64,000 nt of DNA from Polycladidibacter stylochi (GTDB lineage Bacteria; Pseudomonadota; Alphaproteobacteria; Rhizobiales; Stappiaceae): assembly GCF_001562055.1 (NCBI RefSeq), contig NZ_LLWE01000041.1, forward strand, positions 62,001 through 126,000, read 5' to 3'. Shown in pieces: positions 1 to 9,839 of the stretch. Every line of letters begins with the position of its first letter. The first letter of the stretch is position 1. The translations under genes were made by a program, and so were the position numbers. The notes beneath the pieces were generated by a model. That model was not told where the DNA came from. It made no database searches and saw nothing but the letters and a program-made list of their open reading frames with translations.

Positions 1-168
1 TGGTTCAGCTCGCTACCTGCTAACTATTTAGTTTTTGATCCAGAAACCTACGTGGATGTAATCTGGCTATCTGAAGATAGTGTAAAGTTTGCTTACGAAG
101 GTGGCGATTATAAGTTGATTGGCGCAAAGCCCCAAGATATATCTTTCGAATTTGAAAGAAACGGCTGA
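1..168 (+). CDS. C-terminal end of an unidentified protein (cut by window start)
   Basis: An open frame runs from the first base to a TGA at 166-168 and gives about 55 residues, starting WFSSLPANYL and ending FEFERNG. It is acidic and aromatic, with no signal or membrane segment in the visible part. I do not recognise the family. Its 5' end lies outside the window, so length and start are unknown. The next 160 bases hold no convincing gene. Confidence 0.4.
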   Translation, partial: WFSSLPANYLVFDPETYVDVIWLSEDSVKFAYEGGDYKLIGAKPQDISFEFERNG

Positions 169-332
169 TTATAAAATAACGTTAAGGTAAGATAAATCGT
201 AGCAAAAATCTTACTATATAGCGTGTTGTTGGTTTGAGGCTTGGCTTATTTTGAGGAAAAAAGGGCTGCGAGTACTAGGTAAACTCACAATAATCAGCGG
301 CGCTTTTTCTGGCCGTTGACGAGCTGCTTGTT

Positions 333-674
333 CTATAACAAAGCGGGTCTGATACTTAAGTCTATCGGGCCCTGCTTATTGTGGGTATTTGTTATGGTTA
401 GCGCAATTATATCGGGCATTTTAAGTTGGGCTGGCCAATATTGTGACCACTCAAAATTATCCTCTCCTTTTAAAATACCAGTTTTCTTTAATGTTTTGGC
501 GTAGCGCCACTGGATTGCCTTTGTGCCACTTAATAAGGTTATAGGGCTTTTGCTATGGGCGGGGATTAGGCTTTCAAAGCGTATCTGGACTGATTTTTGG
601 TCTTTATCGCAGGTTATTATGGTGCGAAAGGGTGTTGTCACGTTAACTTTCGTGCCAGACTGATAGGATAGCAA
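333..674 (-). CDS. Orphan fragment, possibly the C-terminal half of a GspJ-like pseudopilin
   Basis: A 113-residue frame opens with TTG, and an in-frame TAA lies only one codon further upstream, so there is no room for the methylated N-terminal helix that a pseudopilin needs. The C-terminal part (IQWRYAKTL, then W-x-x-YWPAQLKMPDIIAL and a final PIDLSIRP) has the beta-strand and proline pattern seen at the end of type II secretion J-type minor pseudopilins. No other type II secretion gene is nearby. It may be a decayed remnant or a small unrelated protein; the family assignment is a guess from pattern only. Confidence 0.35.
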   Translation of the reverse strand: MLSYQSGTKVNVTTPFRTIITCDKDQKSVQIRFESLIPAHSKSPITLLSGTKAIQWRYAKTLKKTGILKGEDNFEWSQYWPAQLKMPDIIALTITNTHNKQGPIDLSIRPALL

Positions 675-764
675 AAGTTATGAGCCAACCGCTAACTCGT
701 CAAGCTGATGCACTGATTGAATAATTCTGGTGCAACTCTTCGGCAATATCAAGCGAACTCAAAC

Positions 765-2081
765 TCACCCCACCTGATGCAGCCATTGGTAGGTGCCCAC
801 ATCTTCGCGGCGGCGCAAGCGCTGGCTGCGGTTATCGAGTATGTATTGCGCTCCGTTAAAAGTTACCTGCAATATGGCATGGAACTCTTTGAGCTTCCGG
901 TCATAAACCGCCACGACTTGCATTTTATCGCGATCAAAACCCAAATGCACCAGCAGCCAGTATTTTAAAATAGCATAATCCTCGCAATCGCCGCGTAGTG
1001 TTTGCAGTACTTCACGTGGCGCTGCCCAGTAATCCTCTATGCCCCAAACTTTCTGGTCGCTTTCATATAGTATCATCTGGTTGACCCGCTTGTTTATGGC
1101 AGCCAGTTGCCAACCTCTTGGCATTTCGCGCAGCTTATCCGTCAACTTACGGGCAGGGGCGGGCAGGGGCATAAGTTTGCCCGCTGTTGGTTGTTGCAGT
1201 GATACACGGGTGTACTCTAGAGTTTTGTATTGGCGGCGTTGTATTTCCTGCCAGCGTCTATCCAGTTCGGCCTTGGTCGAGCTGTGCTGTTGTTGCGTTG
1301 TGGCCATCTGGTTCAGCTGCAATCGCTGGCGTATGCTAAGCATCGGTTTTTGAAAAATACTGTGCTTGCGTTCGGGCGTTAAGGGCGGGTTTGGTGCCAG
1401 CGCGGTGCGCAGCTCGAGTGCCGGTTTGCTTTGGGGCAGGGGGGGCACACGAGCATCTGCCAGCTTCTGTTGCCACGCCGCTTTGCTGGCGGCGCGGCTA
1501 ATGGCAATCCTGCGCTCTTTGTGGGCTTTGCGGGCCTTGTAGGCCATGTGTGTTTTTGCTTCCAAGCGCACCCACGCAATGGCGGCTTTATAGCTTTGCA
1601 AATCTGCCCGTAAAATATGGCGGAGTGCTTGAAACTCAGTTTTGGCCGCCCGATAAAAATCTTCGATCAGATATGTAAACAGCAAATCATGGGGAGCACT
1701 ATTATAAGGCCCCCTTGCTTCATCGGGGTTTCGAGCTTGTGCCGTGTCATGACGCGCCTGCGCATGGCGCGTGGACCTGTTATTTTCTGTGTGCTTTAGC
1801 GCGCTGTGTTTTGGGGGCGTTAATATGCCTTGCGCATGTAATTCGGGCACAAAAGCGTGGACGCAGCTAGGCAAGAAAAAGGCTTGCACCCAGAGCAGGC
1901 CAATTGCAGCAAAAATGAGCCTTTTTGAACACATATTGAACCGGTTTGCAGCCGGTTTGCACACTTTTACAACAAACGTATGTAATGGCGTTTGAAGCTT
2001 GGTTTTATAGCCAGCACCAGCCCGCAACACAACAAGTGCCCAACACAAAAAACGAGGTAAAAGTATTTGCAGTCGTAACAT
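765..2081 (-). CDS. lapG: LapG-type periplasmic transglutaminase-like cysteine protease (BTLCP family)
   Basis: LapG cuts the N-terminal region of giant LapA-type adhesins in the periplasm and so releases biofilm cells; in known systems LapD restrains it according to cyclic-di-GMP level. The last 75 residues hold the family core: GDCEDYA with the catalytic Cys (about residue 366), FHAIL with the His (about 401) and ILDN with the Asp (about 416). The gene lies 29 bp downstream of the HlyD adaptor gene in the same direction, as in lap operons. The protein is unusually long: about 250 Ala/Lys/Arg/Gln-rich residues separate a signal peptide (MCSKRLIFAAIGLL) from the protease. Three starts are possible: TTG 2087, ATG 2081, and ATG 1934, which would place the signal peptide at the very N-terminus. 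No strong ribosome site decides between them. The family call is sure; the start is not. Confidence 0.85.
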   Translation of the reverse strand: MLRLQILLPRFLCWALVVLRAGAGYKTKLQTPLHTFVVKVCKPAANRFNMCSKRLIFAAIGLLWVQAFFLPSCVHAFVPELHAQGILTPPKHSALKHTENNRSTRHAQARHDTAQARNPDEARGPYNSAPHDLLFTYLIEDFYRAAKTEFQALRHILRADLQSYKAAIAWVRLEAKTHMAYKARKAHKERRIAISRAASKAAWQQKLADARVPPLPQSKPALELRTALAPNPPLTPERKHSIFQKPMLSIRQRLQLNQMATTQQQHSSTKAELDRRWQEIQRRQYKTLEYTRVSLQQPTAGKLMPLPAPARKLTDKLREMPRGWQLAAINKRVNQMILYESDQKVWGIEDYWAAPREVLQTLRGDCEDYAILKYWLLVHLGFDRDKMQVVAVYDRKLKEFHAILQVTFNGAQYILDNRSQRLRRREDVGTYQWLHQVG

Positions 2082-2110
2082 CGCCAACGCCCATGAATAT
2101 GGTGCGCGGC

Positions 2111-3424
2111 TTATCTCTCCCGTAAAGCCTCTGTCCGCACCTTGTTGATTGGCTTTAATAAATATTCCAGGACAGTTTTATCACCGGTTAAAATATCGAT
2201 GCTTGCCACCATTCCCGGTATTATTGGTAAATGTTTGGTTTCACTTTCAAGGTAATTCTTGGTTGTTCTTACGGTAACCTTAAAAAAACTATTGCCTTGC
2301 TCATCTTTGGTGGTATCGGCACTAATACGCTCCAATTTACCTTCAAGCCCGCCATATATGGAAAAGTCATAGGCAGTAATTTTTACAGTAACTGCTTGTC
2401 CCGGACGCAAAAAAGCAATGTCCTGCGGGCGTATTTGTGCTTCAATCAGCAGTGTGTCTTCCAGGGGCACCAGCTCCATAATGGTCTCGCCCGGCTGCAC
2501 CACAGCCCCAATTGTGCTAATTTTTATATTATTAACTATACCTTTAACAGGTGCACGTAAATCTGTACGTTTCGCGCGATTTTGCGCCGCAAGCAGCGTT
2601 TCGCGGGTCACCGCCAGCTCAGAAAGCGTAAGTGTTAACTCTTCTTGGGCTCTGGTTACAAAGGTTTGGCGGGCATTGTCCACGCGGGCCTGTGCCTCCA
2701 GGTGGGCTGATTCTGCCCGTAAAATATTGGCATTGGTAACAGCCAATGTGCCTTGTAAATCGCTCAGTTGCCGTTGCAGGCGCAAAAACTCTATTTCGGG
2801 CAATACCTTACGTTTGAAAAGCGCCTGGTTTATTTCCACCTCTCGTGCCAGCAGCTTTATACTGGCTTCCAGTTTGTTTTTCTCCGCAAGAAGCTGCAGG
2901 TGCTCGTGGTCGCGCTGTTTGCTTTGCGCTTGCAAGAGGCCCACTTCCCCTTTCAGCTGTTTTTTGCGGGCATCAAACACCAAACGCGCTTCGCTCACCA
3001 GCCCCCTAAAGCTTTGGCTGGTTTGATCACCTTTAAACCCTGTAAAATCAAGCGGTTCGCCGGTGGCCTCGGCAAAAAGGCGCTGTGCGCGCACATATAA
3101 AACCGCATGGCGTTGCTGCACCTCGCCAAGCTGGGCGGCAAAGCCGGTATCTTCAAGTCTTACAAGGACTTGGCCTTTGTCTACCACATCGCCTTCACGC
3201 GCAAACTGGGCCCGCACAATGCCGCGCTCGGGCGCTTGTACGACTTGGATTTGCCGTGAGGGGATCACCCGGCCATCACCGCGGGTCACTTCTTCCAGCC
3301 GTGCAAAATAGGCCCAAATAGCGGCGAGGCCAATCAACAACAGCCCAAGATAAACAATCATTGCCGCCTTACGGGGCGGGCGTGTGCGAAGGCTCTCACG
3401 CAAATCATTGTTATAATTAGCCAT
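2111..3424 (-). CDS. lapC: HlyD/LapC-family membrane fusion protein of a type I secretion system
   Basis: This 437-residue periplasmic adaptor would link the inner-membrane ABC exporter to the TolC pore. It has a short cytoplasmic N-terminus with PPRKAA, one membrane helix at about residues 23-41, a biotinyl-lipoyl half motif (VQAPERGIVRAQFAREGDVV), a long coiled-coil hairpin of about residues 100-280, the second lipoyl half (LRAPVKGIVNNIK) and a beta-barrel C-terminus ending in KPINKVRTEALRER. Length and order match HlyD/LapC proteins. The start ATG shares its base with the end of the upstream ABC gene, so the two are translationally coupled. Confidence in function is high; the cargo is not visible in the window. 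Confidence 0.92.
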   Translation of the reverse strand: MANYNNDLRESLRTRPPRKAAMIVYLGLLLIGLAAIWAYFARLEEVTRGDGRVIPSRQIQVVQAPERGIVRAQFAREGDVVDKGQVLVRLEDTGFAAQLGEVQQRHAVLYVRAQRLFAEATGEPLDFTGFKGDQTSQSFRGLVSEARLVFDARKKQLKGEVGLLQAQSKQRDHEHLQLLAEKNKLEASIKLLAREVEINQALFKRKVLPEIEFLRLQRQLSDLQGTLAVTNANILRAESAHLEAQARVDNARQTFVTRAQEELTLTLSELAVTRETLLAAQNRAKRTDLRAPVKGIVNNIKISTIGAVVQPGETIMELVPLEDTLLIEAQIRPQDIAFLRPGQAVTVKITAYDFSIYGGLEGKLERISADTTKDEQGNSFFKVTVRTTKNYLESETKHLPIIPGMVASIDILTGDKTVLEYLLKPINKVRTEALRER

Positions 3425-5694
3425 TACTTGCCCCCCGTGGTTGCTAGGGAGCGCTTTGCAGCTTTTTCGGGGGGAGGAGACGCCGCGCTGTTTTGGAACG
3501 CCGCGCTGTTTTGGGGAGCCGCACTGTTTTTAGGGGAAGGGCGGTTTTCGCCGCGCTTTTGCAACTCGGCAAGCACTTGCTCGCGCGGTCCATCGGCCAC
3601 AATACGCCCGCCATCCAGTGCAATCAGCCGGTCCGTGAGTTTTAACAGCGAGAGCCTATGGGTGCTGATAAATAACGTCATTCCAGAGGCGTTAAAGGCT
3701 GAAAGACGGGTGAGAAGGCGCTCTTCGGCACTGGTGTCTAAATGGCTAGAGGGTTCATCCAAAAACATAATTTTGGGTTGACGCAGCAACAAACGGGCTA
3801 ACGCCACACTTTGCTTTTGGCCACCGGAGAGCAAGCGCCCGCCTTCGCCAACCGGGCGGTCAAAGCCCTTGGGGTGGCTGTGAACCACCTCTTCCAATCC
3901 GGCCAAATGCGCCGCACGTAAAATATCGTCATTGCTGGCATGAGGGCGGCCAAAGGCAATATTCTCTCGTAAACTGCCAGAAAACAGCACGTTATCTTGC
4001 GATAGAAAACCAACGCCGGCCCGCAAGTCCGTGGGGTCGAACTGGCGCGTATCAACGCCGTCGACCAATACCATTCCGGCACTGGGGTAATGCAGGCCAC
4101 ACATGAGGCGGCCAAGCGTTGTTTTGCCTGCGCCCACGCGGCCAATAACGCCCACTTTTTCGCCAGGCGCAATACTTAGGTTTATCTGGCTTAAACTGTC
4201 GGTCTCGCTTTCAGGATAACGAAAATCCACATGGCGAAATTCAAGCCGCCCACGGCCAACACTCCGGTTTACATAGGTTTTTTCACTATCGCGCTCGGTA
4301 GGCGTTTGCATAAGTGTGTTGAGGGTACTGTAGGATTGCATGGTCTGACGCAAGCGGGTAAGCGCACCGGCAACCGATGCCAGCGGGGCCAGCACCCGGC
4401 CAGAAAGCATCATGGCGGCAATCAACCCGCCCATGTTCACCATGCCTTCATTCACCAGATAAACGCCCCAAATTACAATGACCACCGATACCAGAGCCTG
4501 AGCCAGTCCGGTAAGCGATTGCGCCGCGGTAGACCAGCGCCGCCCGCGCAGCAGAGCGGTTGAAGATGCAGCGACCGAGCGCTCCCATTTCCCCTGCATA
4601 TGCCCCTCGGCATTCAGCGCACGCACCGTATCCATATTGGCAATGCTTTCAACCAGCACCGCATGGCGGTTGGCACTCTCCCGGCTGGCATTGTCAACCG
4701 AGCCTTTTAAGGGGGCTTGCACCAGCAAATTGATGGCAATGACAATAGGCACCGCCGCCAGTGGCACATAAGCAAGTGGCCCGACAATTAAAAACAAAAC
4801 CAGCACAAAAAGGCCAATAAAGCAAAGGTCAATCAATGCCACGAGTGAGGCCGAGGTAAAGAATTCGCGTACGGTTTCGAACTCTTTGATGTGGTTGACA
4901 ATTTGCCCGGTAGAACCGGGCCTTTTGCTCATATCTACGGCCATTGCTCTGGCAAATATTTTTGAAGCCAGCGCCAAATCTGCCTGTTTGCCGGTAACAT
5001 TTAAAATGGTTGAGCGGGCCGCCTTGAAAATGCCGTCAAAAACCAATGCCAGTATAACGCCGCCCGCTAAAGCCCATAGGGTTGGTAAGGCGTAGTTGGG
5101 CAGAACCCGATCATAAACATTCATAACAAACATGGGTGAGGCCAGAGCCAGGGCATTAATCAGCAGAGCTGCAAGGGCAATATGAACATACTCACGCCAA
5201 TACTGGCTTAATACCGACCAAAACCAATGGCCTTCCTCGCTCACATGGCCGCTGTTATCACCATCAATTGCAAAGGGGCGAAAGAAAATGGCCAAGTTAT
5301 CGTAGAGCGCCTCAAGCGCCTGAATGCTAAGTGTTTGTGGCTTGTCAGTTGCCAGAGGATCTAGAGTTTTCGCCAAACCAAGCGTGGTGTTGATTTCGCA
5401 AAGAATACGCAGCTCGCCATTGGCAAGGACAAGCAGCGCCGGGAGCGCGTTAGCACGAATATCTTTTAGTTTTGTGGTTTCGCGGGTGGTTTTTAATGCA
5501 ACATTCTTTGCAGCCCGCTGCAATAGCTCAATGGGTAAAGGACAATTGTCTTCAATAGGTAAACCGGAGAGCAGCACCGCGCGGGTGGCGTAATTACCAT
5601 AGCACCTGGCAATGTAGCGTAGCGCTTCAACAAGCGGGTCTTTGGGTTTTGATAGACTTTGAGTCTCAGGCATTGATGTGTCGGGTTTGGTCAC
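3424..5694 (-). CDS. lapB: Type I secretion ABC transporter with inactive C39-like domain (LapB type)
   Basis: This protein would energise export of a large RTX or LapA-type protein across both membranes. Numbering from the longest frame (TTG at 5727), residues 35-165 look like a C39 peptidase-like domain without a recognisable catalytic centre, which is normal for LapB-like exporters. Residues 180-450 hold the six-helix ABC membrane domain, and residues 495-720 the nucleotide-binding domain with Walker A GRVGAGKT (529-536), signature LSGGQ (633-637), Walker B IMFLDEP and the switch His in STHR. The tail is rich in Pro, Ala and Ser with near-repeats of QNSAA. I prefer the GTG at 5694 because AAAGG lies 7 nt before it; TTG 5727 and ATG 5673 have weaker context. 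It forms an operon with the HlyD and LapG genes. Confidence 0.92.
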   Translation of the reverse strand: MTKPDTSMPETQSLSKPKDPLVEALRYIARCYGNYATRAVLLSGLPIEDNCPLPIELLQRAAKNVALKTTRETTKLKDIRANALPALLVLANGELRILCEINTTLGLAKTLDPLATDKPQTLSIQALEALYDNLAIFFRPFAIDGDNSGHVSEEGHWFWSVLSQYWREYVHIALAALLINALALASPMFVMNVYDRVLPNYALPTLWALAGGVILALVFDGIFKAARSTILNVTGKQADLALASKIFARAMAVDMSKRPGSTGQIVNHIKEFETVREFFTSASLVALIDLCFIGLFVLVLFLIVGPLAYVPLAAVPIVIAINLLVQAPLKGSVDNASRESANRHAVLVESIANMDTVRALNAEGHMQGKWERSVAASSTALLRGRRWSTAAQSLTGLAQALVSVVIVIWGVYLVNEGMVNMGGLIAAMMLSGRVLAPLASVAGALTRLRQTMQSYSTLNTLMQTPTERDSEKTYVNRSVGRGRLEFRHVDFRYPESETDSLSQINLSIAPGEKVGVIGRVGAGKTTLGRLMCGLHYPSAGMVLVDGVDTRQFDPTDLRAGVGFLSQDNVLFSGSLRENIAFGRPHASNDDILRAAHLAGLEEVVHSHPKGFDRPVGEGGRLLSGGQKQSVALARLLLRQPKIMFLDEPSSHLDTSAEERLLTRLSAFNASGMTLFISTHRLSLLKLTDRLIALDGGRIVADGPREQVLAELQKRGENRPSPKNSAAPQNSAAFQNSAASPPPEKAAKRSLATTGGK

Positions 5695-5818
5695 AGGTGA
5701 GCCTTTAAAGCAAGGGCAGTCATGCAATGGCTAGGCGCTGATAAAACAATAGGGTGTTTCTCTCGTGCTGAAACCAGTATTTTATAGTCACTATGAAATG
5801 TAGGTTACATCTACTAAT

Positions 5819-5857
5819 AACAGGTGCCACCTTTGGGGCTCAATGGTGGCACCTGTT
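5819..5857 (-). terminator. Stem-loop between the TolC-like gene and the ABC exporter gene
   Basis: Two perfect 13-base arms (AACAGGTGCCACC and its complement) enclose a 13-base loop. It lies downstream of the outer-membrane gene and upstream of the exporter gene, so it probably ends or attenuates the first transcript. No long T run follows. Confidence 0.6.
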
Positions 5858-5926
5858 AGCAAGTACTTGTGCCGGGCAACGCCACAAGTACATTCCATAA
5901 TATTCACCAGTTACACAGCTCACCAT

Positions 5927-7294
5927 TTATTGGCGTAGCGGTTCCAGCTCGAATGCCGGTTTTTGTGGTAAAATGCTCACCGTATCACGGGTATTGGCAA
6001 GGCTTTCTGCCGGTGCTTCAATATCCATCATCGCAAGCAGGTTTCCGGTGGTGCCATGCAGCTGGTAAGAGCTGAATGTAAGCACAGACCTTGCCGAAAT
6101 GAGGTCTATCCTACTCTTGAAGAGGGCATTTTCAGCGTTCAGCAGGTCAAGCAAAGTGCGCTGCCCCACATTGTACTCATCGCGATACCCAGCAACGACC
6201 TTTTCATTGGCTGCCACAGTTTCGCGCAGGGCACTGATACGTTCGCGTGTTGTTTGTAGCGCTGCCCACGAGCGCTCCACCGCTTCGGTTGTTTCGCGGC
6301 GTGCAGTATCGGCGTGGGCTTGGGCTTGGGCCAGCTGCTCGTAGGAGCGGGCGTAGAGGGCGCTATCACGCCCGCCGCTATATAAGTTCCAGCGCATGCG
6401 CAGCATCAAACGATAATCATCCTGGCGGCCATCACGCCCATCAACATCATGACCATAAGCGGCACGCCCTTCTAGGCTAAAGCGAGGCATAAACACACCT
6501 TTTGAGCTTTCGGCCTTAAAGCCTGCCGCATCCACATCGGCATCAGCTGCCAAAACAAACGGGTTATCGTGTCCGGCCATGGCGATAGCGGCTGACAAGT
6601 TTTGTGCCGGAGATTTGACTGCGCCCACCGGTTTTAAGTGTGTTGGCTCTTTACCAATCACCCGGCGAAATTTTGCCATAGTGTCCAGCAGCGACTTGCG
6701 CACTGTTGCTGTTACAATTTTAGTCGCAGCAACTCGCTCTTCGGCCTGCGCCAAATCCGCAGCACCTACATTGCCACCATCATACTTGGCGCGGACATCC
6801 TTGTATAACTCACGATGTTTTGCGGTATTTTGTTTGGACAAGCGCAGCACCCGTTGATGGCGAATAACATCAATATATGCTTCAATCGCATCAAGCGCGA
6901 TTGCCTCACTGCGCTCCAATACGCGTAGTGCAGCGCCATCTACCCGCGCTCCTTCACGGTAAATTTCATTGGTAGATTTTAAGCCATCGAATAACAACTG
7001 CTCAACGCGGACTTCAATTTGTTTTCCGTTTCGCCATTTCGAATCGTCTTTTGTATTGTTATCGCGTTCGCGCCGTTCGGCGCCAATATGACCAGAAACA
7101 TCCAGTGTTGGCATGTAAGCGGCCTGCGAAGCGCGCAAATCCTGGCCTCTTGCACGCCTGTTTGCTGCAGCTTCTAGAATTGAGGGGTTCGTATTCACAG
7201 CGTAATCAACAGCTTCTTTTAATGTCATTGCTGTGGCTGAGACACTACCCAGTAGCGTAATTGTTGAAATTACGGCTAAGCATTTCAATATCAT
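5927..7294 (-). CDS. lapE: TolC-family outer membrane protein (LapE/AggA type)
   Basis: This 455-residue protein is the probable outer-membrane channel of the neighbouring type I secretion system. The N-terminus carries a signal peptide ending near VSATAMT. It is followed by the typical first TolC repeat, MTLKEAVDYAVNTNPSILEAAANRRA, long amphipathic helices, and the second repeat, with the characteristic YNVGQRTLLDLLNAENALFKSRIDL segment near residue 380. It lies 200 bp upstream of the ABC exporter gene in the same direction, separated by a strong stem-loop, so it may be its own transcription unit. A TolC serving another exporter is possible, but the location next to lapBCG makes LapE the best reading. 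Confidence 0.9.
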   Translation of the reverse strand: MILKCLAVISTITLLGSVSATAMTLKEAVDYAVNTNPSILEAAANRRARGQDLRASQAAYMPTLDVSGHIGAERRERDNNTKDDSKWRNGKQIEVRVEQLLFDGLKSTNEIYREGARVDGAALRVLERSEAIALDAIEAYIDVIRHQRVLRLSKQNTAKHRELYKDVRAKYDGGNVGAADLAQAEERVAATKIVTATVRKSLLDTMAKFRRVIGKEPTHLKPVGAVKSPAQNLSAAIAMAGHDNPFVLAADADVDAAGFKAESSKGVFMPRFSLEGRAAYGHDVDGRDGRQDDYRLMLRMRWNLYSGGRDSALYARSYEQLAQAQAHADTARRETTEAVERSWAALQTTRERISALRETVAANEKVVAGYRDEYNVGQRTLLDLLNAENALFKSRIDLISARSVLTFSSYQLHGTTGNLLAMMDIEAPAESLANTRDTVSILPQKPAFELEPLRQ

Positions 7295-8000
7295 TCCGCA
7301 AACCCCTAAGCTTCTTGCGCAGAGATATATATGTAAGCAACATTAAGATTTGCAATTTAAAGCACTAATGTAACTTGCCCTGCATTTCATTACCCAACGT
7401 ATTGATAGTAAAATCATGAGTCTGTACTAATTACAATACTAATATTTATTGGATGAATGATATTATTTTACATTGATATTTTGCAGTTTTAATTGATCAA
7501 TATAGTGAGATTAGGAATATTAAATTATATTACTTACTAAAAATAGTAGTTGCTTGTTATTATTAGGTTCACTAATCCCGTCACTCAAATAAAAGGTCAT
7601 ATATGCAAGCGATACATGATAATTATTCATTCATTGCTTTGCTGCTAATCCTGTTAATATTGTGATAAATTTTAAATATTAAGCAGTTCTTATTTTCTTT
7701 CGAACAATTCAATTACTGATTAAGTCTTTTCCGCCTATACGTTAAAAACAATGTATTCACTATATTCCATTTGTATTAATTCTATTATTATTGTAATATT
7801 GTTACCAATATAAAATATTTAATTTTGTAATATTAGTATATTGTATAAGTTGTCTTTGTTTGCTGAAAAAAAAATAATGAGAAAATTACATTTTGTTACA
7901 ATTCTATTTGAATATAGGTAATAACACGATCTTTATCAATTATTTTTCAAGGGTAGTTATTACTTTTTCATGCTCTGGAATCCCAAAACGAGACGTTGTA
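7295..8000. other. Very AT-rich 0.7 kb intergenic region between divergent genes
   Basis: The region separates the outer-membrane channel gene (minus) from the chemoreceptor gene (plus) and must hold both promoters. It is strikingly richer in A and T than its neighbours and has many TATTA/TAATA stretches. I find no convincing coding frame. Its composition resembles H-NS/MucR-type silenced or curved DNA, but that is inference. Confidence 0.5.
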
Positions 8001-9695
8001 ATGCAGTCATTTCTACCAAAGTCCATGCGCCTAAGAGTTTACGGTGCTATTGGCATATTATGTGTTACGTTTATAGCAATTATTGCTTTTTGCGTATTTA
8101 TGCTAGTGAATACAATGACATACAATAAACGGGTTGAAATAGAATCTGTTGTGTCAGCTGCATATACAACTATAGATTCCGCCTATCGCGATGCTCAAGC
8201 AGGGCTAATAACAACTGAAGAAGCCAAAGTATTGGCAATAAAAGCTGTTTCTGCAATGCGTTATCAGGGCGATGAATATTTATTTATTTTTTCGGATGAT
8301 TATAAAGGTGTAGCTCACCCAATGAAGCCAGAGCTGATTGGTGCTGATACTTCTAATATTACCGACACTAATGGCGTGCGCTTTCTAAAAGAGCTGGTGG
8401 ACACATCCATAAGAGAGGGTGAGGCATTTATATCTTATAACTGGCTAGAAGATGATGGCAAAGAATACCTGAAGTTCAGCTATGTTAAACATTTCGAGCC
8501 ATGGGGCTGGGCTGTTGGCAGCGGTGTCAAGCAAATAGAATCTTATGCGGCTATTAAAGCTGTTATAGTGAAACCGGCTCTTATTATTTCGCCTATACTT
8601 CTGATTATATTAGGTCTTGGTATTTTTGCTGCACGATGGATAGGCGAGGCAGTGCATTGGCTTTGCGCCTGTATTACTAAAATTTCTACCGGTGATTATA
8701 ACTTTGATACCAAAAATGCCGAGCGTGAAGATGAGCTGGGCGAGGTGGGCCGTTCACTCGTTCAATTCCGGGAAGATGCGCAAAAGCAGGCACAGCTGGA
8801 GGCGGAAGTTCGCGAAAACTTTGAAAAGAACGTCGCCCGCGAGAAATCGATTAATGAGCTGATTGCATTATTCCGGGAAACTTCTGATGTGGCGTTGAAA
8901 GAGCTGAATGGTATGTCAGAGACGATGCGAAGTAATGCGAATGATTTCAGCGGCTTTGCTCAAAAGGCTTCAACCGGAGCGCAAGAGGCGTTTAACGGTG
9001 CACAAAGGGCCAGTGCATCGGTGCAAAATGTTGCTGCTGCTTCTGAAGAACTCTCCGCGTCGATTGTCGAGATTAGCCGCCAGGTAGAAGGCACTGTAAA
9101 AGTTGTTGGCTCTACCAAAAATAGCGCTAATATCTGCCATAAAAACGCAACCGAGTTGATTTCGTTAAATGACGAAATCTCGGAGTTTTTGCAGCTTATC
9201 AAGAGCATTGCAGAGAAAACCAAGCTTCTGGCGTTGAATGCTACAATTGAGGCCGCAAGAGCTGGCCAACATGGTACTGGCTTTGCCGTGGTGGCGAGCG
9301 AGGTCAAAGACTTGGCAGAGCAAACAGAAAAAGCGGCAGCTTCACTTGAAGAGCATGTAGTAACGGCTGCGGATCACACCAATAACAATGCAACGGCGCT
9401 AGAGGTTATTGCAAAAGAAGTTGACCAGATCGTTGAATTCATGACGGCTGTGAGTACTTCTGTAGAGCAACAGCAATCTGCAACCTCCGAGATCAGCCTT
9501 AGTTCGCAAGAATCTGCGCAAGGTTCAGAGAACGTGACCACAAATATTGAGCATGTTACTTCAAGCGCGCAAGAAACCAGCGCAATTGCCGAGCAAATGC
9601 TGCTTAGCGCAGATAATATTGCAGCAAGTGTTGAAGAGCTTCAGCGCAAGACAGAGGCATTTTTAAGCAATGTCGCAGAGCAACAGGCAGCATAG
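8001..9695 (+). CDS. Methyl-accepting chemotaxis protein with a periplasmic Cache domain
   Basis: This membrane chemoreceptor would control CheA activity. From the ATG at 8001 it has 564 residues: a first membrane helix at about 12-34, a periplasmic single-Cache-like domain at about 40-190 (with [20 protein letters not shown] and a WGWAVGSGV segment typical of sCache_2), a second helix near 190-212, a HAMP region, and a cytoplasmic signalling hairpin whose tip is [20 protein letters not shown]. The frame stays open upstream to a TTG at 7893, but those 36 codons are AT-rich and would delay the membrane helix, so I choose 8001. No chemotaxis operon is nearby, so it is an orphan receptor; the ligand is unknown, though sCache_2 receptors often sense small carboxylates. 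Confidence 0.9.
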   Translation: MQSFLPKSMRLRVYGAIGILCVTFIAIIAFCVFMLVNTMTYNKRVEIESVVSAAYTTIDSAYRDAQAGLITTEEAKVLAIKAVSAMRYQGDEYLFIFSDDYKGVAHPMKPELIGADTSNITDTNGVRFLKELVDTSIREGEAFISYNWLEDDGKEYLKFSYVKHFEPWGWAVGSGVKQIESYAAIKAVIVKPALIISPILLIILGLGIFAARWIGEAVHWLCACITKISTGDYNFDTKNAEREDELGEVGRSLVQFREDAQKQAQLEAEVRENFEKNVAREKSINELIALFRETSDVALKELNGMSETMRSNANDFSGFAQKASTGAQEAFNGAQRASASVQNVAAASEELSASIVEISRQVEGTVKVVGSTKNSANICHKNATELISLNDEISEFLQLIKSIAEKTKLLALNATIEAARAGQHGTGFAVVASEVKDLAEQTEKAAASLEEHVVTAADHTNNNATALEVIAKEVDQIVEFMTAVSTSVEQQQSATSEISLSSQESAQGSENVTTNIEHVTSSAQETSAIAEQMLLSADNIAASVEELQRKTEAFLSNVAEQQAA

Positions 9696-9746
9696 CCTAT
9701 TCCAGATTACTTATTTACATTAGGAAGGCTGCCTTTAGTAACTTCG

Positions 9747-9790
9747 TTTACACCTTATTTTCTGATTTTCTTAGCAAAATAAGGTGTAAA
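9747..9790. terminator. Bidirectional terminator between the chemoreceptor and photolyase genes
   Basis: A perfect 15-base inverted repeat (TTTACACCTTATTTT and its complement) encloses a 14-base loop. It sits between the ends of two converging genes and has A/T tracts on both sides, so it can serve both strands. Confidence 0.75.
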
Positions 9791-9839
9791 TGATTAGAAA
9801 AGTCAGTAATTAATAGTAATATGAGAGTTGGTGTTTTGT

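Noticed and set aside
717-968. Plus-strand open frame opposite the LapG gene
   Set aside because: It lies on the antisense of the conserved protease core and has no recognisable family.
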